64,000 bases of DNA from Salinadaptatus halalkaliphilus (GTDB taxonomy: Archaea; Halobacteriota; Halobacteria; Halobacteriales; Natrialbaceae). How positions within the stretch are numbered: the stretch's first letter is position 1; the number at the start of each line of letters is the position of its first letter. The notes under the pieces were generated by a model. That model did not search any database, was not told the DNA's origin, and was given only the letters and a program-made list of their open reading frames with translations. A program made the translations under genes and the position numbers. Shown piece by piece: positions 35,254-42,761 of this stretch. The DNA lies in NCBI RefSeq assembly GCF_006543045.1, contig NZ_RBZW01000055.1:124001-188000 (forward strand). Direction: 5' to 3'.

Positions 35254-35730
35254 TCAGTTCACCGGTGTCGTCTCGGCAGCCCGAATCGCTTCGATCCCGA
35301 GTTCGACGACATCTTCGGGGAGGCCACTCTCGAGGAGGTCTCCCTCTGTGTACCACGCCCAGGCGTCCGACCCGGATTCGCCGTCTGCGGGGTCGATGGC
35401 CCGACTCGAGACGGTAGCGTAGTAGACGTGATCGATGTGCTGGTGGGCGACGCGGCCGTCGTGGACGTCGACGTCGTAGAGCATCTGGTGGCGCGGTTCG
35501 GGGAGTTCCCGCCCGTCGGGTGAGGCCACCGGATCGGTCTCGTCGAGCAGCGTGGGCTCGAGCCCGGTCTCCTCGCGAACCTCCCGAAGGCCGGCCTCGT
35601 GAGGGAGTTCGTCACGATCCACGTGGCCGCCGGGCGGAATCGTAATTCCGAGGCGCTCGTGTTCGTGGAGGGCGGTCGCGCCGTCGTTGACGACGTAGAC
35701 CGTCGCCGTAAAGTGGCGGGTCGTTTCCAT
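35254..35730 (-). CDS. NUDIX hydrolase
   Basis: A 158-aa NUDIX protein. The Nudix box is present in GGHVDRDELPHEAGLREVREETGLEP: the spacing of the Gly, Glu, REVREE and final Gly-Leu fits G-x5-E-x7-R-E-U-x-E-E-x-G-U. A preceding strand (TATVYVVNDGATALHEHERLG) and the following VYYATVSSRAID fit a NUDIX core. These enzymes hydrolyse nucleoside diphosphates linked to other moieties; the substrate is unknown. It is convergent with the MBL gene at 34452. Confidence 0.9.
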   Translation of the reverse strand: METTRHFTATVYVVNDGATALHEHERLGITIPPGGHVDRDELPHEAGLREVREETGLEPTLLDETDPVASPDGRELPEPRHQMLYDVDVHDGRVAHQHIDHVYYATVSSRAIDPADGESGSDAWAWYTEGDLLESGLPEDVVELGIEAIRAAETTPVN

Positions 35731-35755
35731 ATCGGGGCGAGGAAGGGTGCGCTCT

Positions 35756-36283
35756 TCAATCCTGTCGGTTCGACTCGGTCGGCCGGAGCGACGTTCGCAT
35801 CCGTAGACACTCGAGAGCCACGCCCTCTTGCATCTCGAGGGCGACGGTCTCGACGCCCTCGTAGCCCGCCCGCCGGTAGAACGCGATCGCGTTTCGCGAG
35901 GCCGTCAGGACGAGTCGCTCGCAGCCAGCCTCCCGGGCGAGGTCCTCGAGGGCTCGGAGGAGTTGCCGGCCGATCCCTTCGCGTGTGTGCTCGGGGTGGA
36001 CGTAGACCGCGACGATCTCGCCGGTGGCGTGATCTCGGTCCGGCGGCTCGCACTCGAGCCAGCCGAAGCCGACCACCGCGTCTCGTTCGGCGACGAGCAC
36101 GCGGATTCCAGCCTCGGTCTCGCCGATGGGATAGCGCGCCGGGTGGACGTTCGCGAGCCAGGCCGCGACCTGCTCCTCGTCGTAGGCCTCGGTTCCGAGC
36201 GCGCGGATCGCAGCCGCCTGCACGTCGGCGATCGCGCGGGCATCGTCGGGGGTCGCCGCTCGCGTCCGAACCGGTCGTGACAC
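35756..36283 (-). CDS. GNAT family N-acetyltransferase
   Basis: A 175-aa GNAT protein. The acetyl-CoA site (motif A) is in VAVYVHPEHTREGIGRQLLRAL, with the R-x-x-G-x-G/A type loop as R-E-G-I-G-R. Motif B is LVLTASRNAIAFYRRAGYEGVE. The N-terminal VRTRAATPDDARAIADVQAAAIR matches single-domain acetyltransferases of the RimI-like type. The acceptor is unknown. Its ATG (36283) is one base before the stop codon of the dehydrogenase gene upstream, so the two are probably co-transcribed. Confidence 0.88.
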   Translation of the reverse strand: MSRPVRTRAATPDDARAIADVQAAAIRALGTEAYDEEQVAAWLANVHPARYPIGETEAGIRVLVAERDAVVGFGWLECEPPDRDHATGEIVAVYVHPEHTREGIGRQLLRALEDLAREAGCERLVLTASRNAIAFYRRAGYEGVETVALEMQEGVALECLRMRTSLRPTESNRQD

Positions 36284-37213
36284 TCAGACCACGCGGTTGT
36301 GAACCGCCTCGTCGGACTCGAGGCGCTCGACGTTCTCGCGGACGATGTCGCCGGCGTCGCGGAAGTAGTCCCGCGTGAAGGCGCCGCAGTGAGGCGTGAC
36401 GATCACTTCGTCCATCCCCCACAGCGGTGACTCCTCGGGGAGCGGTTCGGTTTCGAAGACGTCCAGCGCCGCGCCGGCGACCACGTTGTGCTCTATGGCG
36501 TCGATCAGCGCCGACTGGTCGACGACGGCCCCGCGAGCGACGTTGACGAGATAGGCGTCCTCGCGCATCGTCTCGAGGATCGTCTCGTCGACGAGGTGAT
36601 GCGTGTCGTCGGTCAGCGGTACCGTGACGATCACGAAATCGGCGTCCGCGACGGCCTCGAGCAGGTCCTCGGTCGCATATATCTCGTCGAAGCCGGGGAC
36701 GGGATCGGCCGACCGGCGGACGCCGACGATATCGACGCCGAGCGAGCCAACGACGTTCGCGACGCCTTTCCCAAGGGTGCCCGTCCCGACGACGCAGGCG
36801 GTCGTCCCCGGCAACGTGAACGCTTCGTCCCAGGCCGGCCGGTTCCACGAGCGCTCCTGCTGGTTCGCGACGTGGCGGTGGAGTCGCCGGGCGAAGGCAA
36901 GCAGGTAGCCCGCGACGGTCTCGCCGATCGTTCGATCGTGGATACCCGTGCTGTTGGTCAGGACGACGCCGTGGTCCTCGAGGTCGCCGAACGGAAACCG
37001 GTCGACGCCGGCCTGTATCGAGTGGATCCAGTCACACGCGAGGAACTGCTCGCGGTAGGCGATGGTGACGACGGCGTCGCAGTCGGCGGCCGCCGCGTCG
37101 TCGACGATGTCGACCGCAGGTGGGAGATCCTGCAGATACGATCGCAGTTCGTCGGGCGGGAACACCCGTTCGACCGATTCGTGGACGCCGATTCGCTCGA
37201 GGTCGACGGTCAT
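36284..37213 (-). CDS. D-2-hydroxyacid dehydrogenase
   Basis: A 309-aa NAD(P)-dependent oxidoreductase of the D-isomer-specific 2-hydroxyacid dehydrogenase family, which interconverts 2-oxo acids and D-2-hydroxy acids. The Rossmann motif is VVGTGTLGKGVANVVGSLG. The catalytic Arg is in VNVARGAVVD, Glu in DVFETEPLPEESPLW and His in TPHCGAF. The start MTVDLERIGVHESV at 37213 fits the family; the longer open frame to 37303 has atypical composition. The GNAT gene follows directly. Confidence 0.9.
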   Translation of the reverse strand: MTVDLERIGVHESVERVFPPDELRSYLQDLPPAVDIVDDAAAADCDAVVTIAYREQFLACDWIHSIQAGVDRFPFGDLEDHGVVLTNSTGIHDRTIGETVAGYLLAFARRLHRHVANQQERSWNRPAWDEAFTLPGTTACVVGTGTLGKGVANVVGSLGVDIVGVRRSADPVPGFDEIYATEDLLEAVADADFVIVTVPLTDDTHHLVDETILETMREDAYLVNVARGAVVDQSALIDAIEHNVVAGAALDVFETEPLPEESPLWGMDEVIVTPHCGAFTRDYFRDAGDIVRENVERLESDEAVHNRVV

Positions 37214-37320
37214 GGCGGTCACTACGCAGGTGAGGTGGTTCAACGTTTGGCAACCGGCGTTCTCGACGCCCGAGAGCGTCCTAAGTGCGATCGGCGTACG
37301 CATTGTTTCGTCCGGCAGTA

Positions 37321-37755
37321 TTACCTGTTCGCGTTTCGGGGCGGGCGAATCGTGAGAACGGGGATGTCTGCGAGTCGGACCACTTTTTCGGTGACGCTAC
37401 CGAGAAGATATCGGCCGATACCGGTTCGGCCGTGGGTCCCCATCACCACGAGGTCGATCTCGTTGGTCTCGATGTACTCGAGGATTTCCCTGTGAGGAGT
37501 ACCCGTCGTCACGTCGGTCGTCGTCGCGAGGCCCCTGTTTTCGGCCTGTTCAGCGAGTGTCGCGAGCGTCCGCTCTCCAGCCGCCTCCAGCGCCTCAAGT
37601 GCATCTTCGGCACCGCCCTCGTCGCCGTGGATCGGTTTGACGACGTAGAGTCCGTGGACGGTCGCGCCCTGCTCGGCGGCCAACTCGATTCCGGTTTCCG
37701 CGGCATTGCTCGCCGTCTCGCTTCCATCCGTCGGAATGAGAATATGCTCGAACAT
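37321..37755 (-). CDS. Universal stress protein (UspA family)
   Basis: A 144-aa single Usp domain. It starts MFEHILIPTDGSETASNAAETGIELA and contains the ATP-binding motif GTHGRTGIGRYLLGSVTEKVVR (G-2x-G-9x-G-S/T), followed by PVLTIRPP. The members bind ATP and are induced by stress; in haloarchaea many such paralogues exist. It is separate from the dehydrogenase upstream by about 107 bp. Confidence 0.93.
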   Translation of the reverse strand: MFEHILIPTDGSETASNAAETGIELAAEQGATVHGLYVVKPIHGDEGGAEDALEALEAAGERTLATLAEQAENRGLATTTDVTTGTPHREILEYIETNEIDLVVMGTHGRTGIGRYLLGSVTEKVVRLADIPVLTIRPPRNANR

Positions 37756-37819
37756 GTGTGGGAAGTTGACGTAGTCGTATATAGTAGCGGACCCGTGTGT
37801 TGCCGGTAATAGAAGTATT

Positions 37820-38197
37820 TCAACGCGTCAGAGAGCCGAGATCGAAAGCTGGAACGTGAGAACCGAGCGCCGTGTCGCCTCGATGACGCGTGTCCCGAAC
37901 TGCAGACGCTCGAGACATCGGTATACGGGAATCAGCGCTCGAGCCCGATACCTCGATCAGCGAGTCGATCGTCGCGCGGACCGTCTCGTCGTCGTGTTCC
38001 TCGACCGTGCCGACTTCGATCTCGATCGGACCGGCCGAGCCCTCTTCGGGACCGACGTATTCGTCGACGTAACGGTCCTCGCAGGCTTCGATTCGCGATT
38101 CGGAGGCATCCTCGAAATCGTCCGGCGAGCGGTCGACTTCGGGGAGCGAACCACCCTCGAGACAGCCTACGAGAGCGGCCGTTGCGGTCGCGCTCAC
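37820..38197 (-). CDS. Putative lipoprotein, possibly truncated
   Basis: A 125-aa protein from GTG, with a short hydrophobic stretch and an A-L-V-G-C lipobox (Cys12). The signal lacks a basic n-region or twin-arginine, so the N-terminus may have been shortened. The acidic core (DRSPDDFEDASESRIEACED and YVDEYVGPEE) is haloarchaeal in character, but the last 40 residues (RIPMSRASAVRDTRHRGD...) have the composition of an out-of-frame sequence. Another frame continues as RCLERLQFGTRVIEATRRSV. The gene may carry a frameshift near 37945. I do not recognise a family. Confidence 0.45.
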   Translation of the reverse strand: MSATATAALVGCLEGGSLPEVDRSPDDFEDASESRIEACEDRYVDEYVGPEEGSAGPIEIEVGTVEEHDDETVRATIDSLIEVSGSSADSRIPMSRASAVRDTRHRGDTALGSHVPAFDLGSLTR

Positions 38198-38220
38198 GAG
38201 AAACCTGGGTCCGTGTACCC

Positions 38221-39354
38221 TTATCGATCCTGCAGTGCCACGCGAACGGCGTCGGCGAGCGAACGTACGCGGGCGACGTGCTCGTAGGAGCCGTCGCGGA
38301 CGCCGTTGGTGATGTAGGAAAACCCGACATTCGCCTCGGGATCGGCCCAGCCGACGCTGCTGCCCAACCCCGCGTGGCCGAAGACGTACTCGGGCGTCAG
38401 CGAGCCGTAGGGATCGGCGCTCGTTCCGCCCTTCCAAAAGCCGAGCGCGAACCGTCCCGGCCGACCGAGCGTGCCGTCGGCGTCGGTCTCGGCCTGGACG
38501 GTCGTCATCGCCTCGACGGTCTCGGGCGAAAGAACCCGCGTTCCCTCGAGTTCGCCGCCGTTGGCCAGACAGGCGTAGAACCGTGCCATATCGCGGGCGG
38601 TCCCCAGACCGCTCGCGGCGGGAATGACCGCGCGGTGGACGGCCTCGGTGTTGAACGGCGCGGCGACCTGCGTGTGATCGCCCAGCCCCTCACCGGGGTC
38701 GCGACAGCGGTCGAACGTCTCGAAGGCGGTGAGCGTGGCGACGTCGTCGTCCTCGTCCTCGCGCAGGCCGATGCCGGTGTCTCCCATCTCGAGGGGGTCG
38801 AAGACGCGCTCGGCGACGGCCGTCTCGATCGGCGTCCCCGTGACCCGGCGGACGAGTTCGCCGACCAGCCAGCCGAAGGTCAGCGGATGGTAGGCCGCCC
38901 GCTCGCCCGGCTCGTACACGGGCTCCATCGCCTCGAGGGCCTCGATGCAGGCGTCCCAGTCGCCCCACAGATCGGGCCGTTCGTCGATCTCGCCCTGCGT
39001 GAGGCCTGCAGTGTGGCTGAGCACCTGACGAACGGTGATATCGGCTTTCGCGGTCCCCTCGTCGGCGAACTCGGGCCAGTGTTCGACCACGCGGTCGTCG
39101 TATTCGAGGAGGCCGTCGTCGACGCAGCTGTGCAGCGTGACCGCCGCGTAGGGTTTCGTACTCGAGAAGAGGACGTGGCGCCGATCGGCCGTCGTCTCGT
39201 CGCCGTCGGGGCCGGTGACGCCACCCGCGAGCTCGAGGGCGGCCTCGCCGTCGACGTAAACGGCCAGTTGCGCGCCGTGGTGGAGCCCCACGTCGAGTTG
39301 TCGGTCGAACAGCGCCGCGATCCGCTCGCGATCCGCATCGGTGAGATGTGACAT
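38221..39354 (-). CDS. Serine hydrolase, class C beta-lactamase/esterase family
   Basis: A 377-aa protein of the beta-lactamase-related serine hydrolase family. The nucleophile motif is S-S-T-K in HVLFSSTKPYAAVTL (S-x-x-K with Ser-Thr-Lys). The Tyr motif is in RAAYHPLTFGW and the third motif is HAGLGSS. The internal LSHTAGL is typical of the family. Most members are esterases or peptidases rather than antibiotic-resistance enzymes. The ATG at 39354 (MSHLTDADRERI) fits; a longer upstream frame has no family similarity. A putative lipoprotein gene follows 23 nt later. Confidence 0.88.
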   Translation of the reverse strand: MSHLTDADRERIAALFDRQLDVGLHHGAQLAVYVDGEAALELAGGVTGPDGDETTADRRHVLFSSTKPYAAVTLHSCVDDGLLEYDDRVVEHWPEFADEGTAKADITVRQVLSHTAGLTQGEIDERPDLWGDWDACIEALEAMEPVYEPGERAAYHPLTFGWLVGELVRRVTGTPIETAVAERVFDPLEMGDTGIGLREDEDDDVATLTAFETFDRCRDPGEGLGDHTQVAAPFNTEAVHRAVIPAASGLGTARDMARFYACLANGGELEGTRVLSPETVEAMTTVQAETDADGTLGRPGRFALGFWKGGTSADPYGSLTPEYVFGHAGLGSSVGWADPEANVGFSYITNGVRDGSYEHVARVRSLADAVRVALQDR

Positions 39355-39410
39355 GTCATAGCAGACCAGTAGCGGGCTTGTAACTGTTCCCCTCGAGATT
39401 TGGACCGCCA

Positions 39411-39722
39411 CTAGACGCGCCGAGTCCAGTTCGATGCCGCCTCGAGTGTCGACAGCGTCGCGTCGAGATCCACGCTGGCGGCGCCGTAGAACTTCTCCCG
39501 GCCGACGGGAGTGCGAATCCGGAGTACGAGCGTGTTGCTCGTTGCCCGAAAGATCGACAGCCCCCACGTGTTCCCCGTTTGAACCCACTCGCTGTGTCGC
39601 GTCGCATCGTCGACGATCCGGGACCCGAGTTCCCAACTCAACTGTGGCAGCGACGACAACTCGAGCGGAATCGAGTCGGGACGGGACGATCGGTCACCAC
39701 GCTGAAAGCCATGGGTGGCCAT
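39411..39722 (-). CDS. Conserved hypothetical protein
   Basis: A 103-aa protein, MATHGFQRGDRSSRPD then LSSLPQLSWELGSRIVDDAT, then WGLSIFRATSNTLVLRIRTPVGREKFYGAASVDLDATLSTLEAA. The composition is that of a genuine haloarchaeal protein with alternating strands and helices. I do not recognise a family. The start at 39722 is chosen because further upstream the open frame runs into a family-1 palindrome and becomes Arg-rich. Confidence 0.55.
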   Translation of the reverse strand: MATHGFQRGDRSSRPDSIPLELSSLPQLSWELGSRIVDDATRHSEWVQTGNTWGLSIFRATSNTLVLRIRTPVGREKFYGAASVDLDATLSTLEAASNWTRRV

Positions 39723-39787
39723 ACCACGGGATTTGCAACTCGAGCGGAAAAGACACCTATCTCGGTTCGGGGTTCGATCGACAGTCG

Positions 39788-39870
39788 TCAGACGGATTGC
39801 TGTGGCCATGTACCGGCGCGACCGCCATCCGGGTCGCGGTTGCACCGGACATGACTACAGAACCGTATCA
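39788..39870. repeat. Family-1 palindromic repeat, copy 7 (stop codon of the MATE gene)
   Basis: Left end TCAGACGGATTGCTGT and right end CTACAGAACCGTATCA, in the reverse orientation relative to copy 1. The imperfect core is CCGGCGCGACCGC against GCGGTTGCACCGG. The TCA at 39868-39870 is the TGA stop of the minus-strand MATE gene. Confidence 0.8.
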
Positions 39871-41346
39871 GTCGCCGGGCGAGCTATCGGGACGGTACGC
39901 TCGACTAATGGCTTTCCAGTGACCGCTCTCGAAGCGGTAATAGGTGACGACGGCGGGGACGAGCGTCTCGAGAATCAGGGCGGCATACAGCGCACCGATG
40001 CCGAGGGGGACGGCGGTCTCGAGTCCCGCCACCGGAACCGAGACGGCGCCGAGTGCGGCGACCGGGATCGCGAAGACGTACAGCCCGAGCACCTGGCCGT
40101 AGAAGGGCCAGCGCGTGTCGCCGCTGGCCCGGAGCGGACCGGTCGCGCCGCCGCTGATGCCACGGAAGACGACGCTGACGCAGGCGACGGCGATGAACGT
40201 CGTCACGAGCGGGAGGATCGAGGGATCGTCGACGAACAGCCGCCCGACCTGCTCGGCGAAGACGAACACGAGCGCCGCGGTGACGAGGTAGACAGCCGTC
40301 CCGAACCACAGCACTTCTCGGCCGTAGGTATCGGCGTTGCTCTCGTCGCCAGTGCCCAGTTCCTGGCCGACGAGACTGCTCGAGGCCAGCGAGAAGCCCC
40401 AGCCGGGGGTGTCCATCAGGTCCCTGACGCGGCGGGCGACGACGTAGGCCGCGAGGACGTTCGGGCCGAACAGCGCGACGATGGCGAGCATGGGGAACTG
40501 CGCACCCCGGCGAGCGACGTTCGTAAACACCAGCGGGATCCCGATGGTGAGGATGTCTCGAACGTCCGGTGGCGTCACCACCGGCCACGCGAGGCTGAGC
40601 GTGACGGGAAACCGGCCGACGACCGGGAGCCCGACGCCGGTAAAGCCGACGACGAAGACGCCCAGAACGAGCGCGTTCGCGACGACCGTCCCGATCGCCG
40701 CGCCGACGACGCCCATCCCGAGGGCGAAGATCAACACCGCGTTGATCGCCACGTTCGCGACCGCGCCGACGGCCCGCAGCACCATCGGCGTCCAGGCGTC
40801 GTCGGCTCCGACCAGGGTGCGACTCGCGATGAGGTTCACTCCGGCAAAGGGGACGCCGAGCGCGACGACCCGGAGGTAGTCCGCGCCGTAGGCGATCGAG
40901 GCGGGATCGTTGCCGACCAGCGAGATCAACCGTTCGGGTATCGCGGTGTACAGCGCCGCCACCGGAACCGTGATCACGACCACGAGAAACGCACTCGAGG
41001 TCACCGCGAGCGAGAGTCCCCGCTCGGTGCCGCCGCTGAACCGCTGGGAGACGAGTCCGATGGTCGCGCCGGCGATGCCGCCGCCGATCGCGAACGCGAG
41101 CCCCCAGTACGGCGTCGCGAGACCGACGCCCGCGATCGCCGCCGGGCCGAGTGCGATGCCGACCATCGCCACGTCGGCCGCGGACTTGGACATCCGGGCG
41201 ATCCCCGTGACGATGCGCGGCCAGGCGAGATCGGTCGTCCGCTCGACGCGGCGTCGGTCTAGTATGCCGACGCGGGCGAGCAGGTAACCCACCGCCAGCA
41301 ACAGCCAGCGGATCGGGTTCGGAACGGTCCTCGAGCGAAGCGTCAC
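39868..41346 (-). CDS. MATE family efflux transporter
   Basis: A 492-aa protein with about twelve transmembrane helices arranged as two similar halves, the MATE/NorM topology. MSKSAADVAMVGIALGPAAIAGVGLA near the N-terminus and the related second-half helices (LAAYVVARRVRDLMDTPGWGFSLASSSLVGQELGTGDE) are characteristic; the G-x-x-L-V-G-Q-x-L-G motif is typical of the family. It exports organic cations or other drugs using an ion gradient. The stop is provided by a family-1 palindrome. The start codon could be a little further in, but the N-terminal TVPNPIRWLLLAVGYLLARVG is a normal extension in haloarchaea. Confidence 0.93.
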   Translation of the reverse strand: MTLRSRTVPNPIRWLLLAVGYLLARVGILDRRRVERTTDLAWPRIVTGIARMSKSAADVAMVGIALGPAAIAGVGLATPYWGLAFAIGGGIAGATIGLVSQRFSGGTERGLSLAVTSSAFLVVVITVPVAALYTAIPERLISLVGNDPASIAYGADYLRVVALGVPFAGVNLIASRTLVGADDAWTPMVLRAVGAVANVAINAVLIFALGMGVVGAAIGTVVANALVLGVFVVGFTGVGLPVVGRFPVTLSLAWPVVTPPDVRDILTIGIPLVFTNVARRGAQFPMLAIVALFGPNVLAAYVVARRVRDLMDTPGWGFSLASSSLVGQELGTGDESNADTYGREVLWFGTAVYLVTAALVFVFAEQVGRLFVDDPSILPLVTTFIAVACVSVVFRGISGGATGPLRASGDTRWPFYGQVLGLYVFAIPVAALGAVSVPVAGLETAVPLGIGALYAALILETLVPAVVTYYRFESGHWKAISRAYRPDSSPGD

Positions 41347-41504
41347 TACGTCCGGTTCGAAACTCGCGAGTAAAACGCTTCATATCTCCACACCTCGAGT
41401 GACGCAGTCACACAGCAGGGCCGACGATACTCACGTCGGACCGAACCGACGAATGCGCCGACACAGTTCATAAATAGTATGAAGACGTACTCCGAACTAG
41501 AGCG

Positions 41505-41873
41505 ATGGCTCGAATTACTGGCTCCTATCCAGACGACTTAGACCTCCTCATCGAGGGTGCCGTCGAGGCTGGTGTGTTTGGCGGCAAGAGCGATGCGTTG
41601 CGAGAGTTCGTACGCGAATACTTCGAGGACCACGAAAACGAGCGCATTGCGGCTGCAGTCGCCCTCTACGAACGCGAGCGGATCACGCTCGGCGATGCTG
41701 CGAGGCTCGCTGCTGTCGACCGCTGGACGATGCGTGATATCCTTCGAGAACACGGCGTCGAACTCCGGCTTGGGCTCGCAGACGAAGACGATGTGGCCTA
41801 CGAGGCGGCGGCAGCGAACGAACTCGAATTCGACGACGAAGAGTCGGGCGACGACGCGTCGCATCCGAAATGA
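41505..41873 (+). CDS. UPF0175 family antitoxin-like protein
   Basis: A 122-aa protein. The N-terminal ARITGSYPDDLDLLIEGAVEAG and the C-terminal EDHENERIAAAVALYERERITLGDAARLAAVDRWTMRDILREHGVELRLG match UPF0175 proteins, small HTH-like proteins that pair with PIN-domain toxins. The stop overlaps the ATG of a PIN gene (ATGA at 41870-41873). A TATA-like ATAAATAGT at 41470 precedes it. The antitoxin appears intact while the partner gene is frameshifted. Confidence 0.85.
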   Translation: MARITGSYPDDLDLLIEGAVEAGVFGGKSDALREFVREYFEDHENERIAAAVALYERERITLGDAARLAAVDRWTMRDILREHGVELRLGLADEDDVAYEAAAANELEFDDEESGDDASHPK

Positions 41874-42375
41874 CGGGCGACAGTGTTCCAGCGAATCCGA
41901 GCGTACTCGATACGACTGTCTCTCGAATTTTGCATATATCGACCAGCTGTGGGTGATTACAGGACTCTCTGGAATCTGTACGGCTCCCGTTGTGCGCGAG
42001 GAACTCGAACACGGTGTCGAGGACCATCCATATCTCCAGTTAGCACTCGAGACACTCGACGACGAGATTCCAGTCGCACCCATTTCGGAAACAGTCGCCA
42101 ATAGAGAATCGGTCGTCAGTGCCCGGCTCGATCCCGGCGAGGCACAGGCGTTCGCTTTGGCGGACACATACGATGGGCGTCTGCTGACCGACGACGGGGA
42201 CGCCCGGTCGTTTGTCAAAGAACAGGGCGTGACTGTCGTCGGGTCGGTCGGAGTTCTGTTGGCTGCAATCGATGCAGGGAAGATCGAGGAACCGACCGCC
42301 GACGAGTGGCTGTCGACCTGGATCGACGAGATCGGCTACTACGTCCCCTATCGAAATATCTCGGACTATCGGTGA
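41870..42375 (+). pseudogene. PIN-domain (DUF3368-like) toxin gene with a 1-nt frameshift
   Basis: From the ATG at 41870 the frame reads MTGDSVPANPSVLDTTV and then goes out of frame. One base deleted at about 41920 would restore VLDTTVLSNFAYIDQLW, the usual PIN start with its catalytic Asp. The rest is intact in the shifted frame: ICTAPVVREELEHG, VVSARLDPGEAQAFALADTYDGRLLTDDGDARSFV with the Glu/Asp catalytic residues, and an end at IGYYVPYRNISDYR. The protein would be 168 aa. As written it is non-functional, which may be real or a sequencing error. Confidence 0.8.
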
Positions 42376-42761
42376 CGAGCGTGACAGCGTTCGAAACGAC
42401 TGCTCTCTCCAAAACGAGGGCGCCGACCACGACGACCATCGACAGGATTCAGTGTTCACGACGAATTGGAGGAGCGAACAGCCCCTCAAGTACGGTAGAA
42501 GTAAACGGTCGAGAACGGCTACGGGTCGATCGGACGGGCCGTCGAAACGGTTTATCGGTGCAGCCACAGGAGGGACGCGGTTAGGTGGACACGGTTTAGC
42601 GCAGTCCGTCCCGAGCGGTTCGTGTTACGACAACTCGAGTGACATTGGGCTGCAACCCTTCGCTGCCCGTCTCGTTCGGTTCGACGACTGTGCCGTCGAG
42701 GAACGCGGCAGGGCCGTTCGGTTCGACCGACGTTTTTACCCCCGGCGGGACAACTCCGGGT
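42376..42761. other. Gap before moeA without recognisable gene
   Basis: I see no reading frame with haloarchaeal codon use in this 386-bp stretch. There is a TATA-like GGTTTATCGG at 42548. GTTTTTACCC at 42732, about 28 nt before the moeA start, is probably its promoter. Confidence 0.4.

Noticed and set aside
39715-41262. A 515-codon plus-strand frame antisense to the MATE gene
   Set aside because: High GC at third codon positions opens the antisense frame; the product is charged, repetitive and has no family features, while the minus strand encodes a clear 12-helix transporter.
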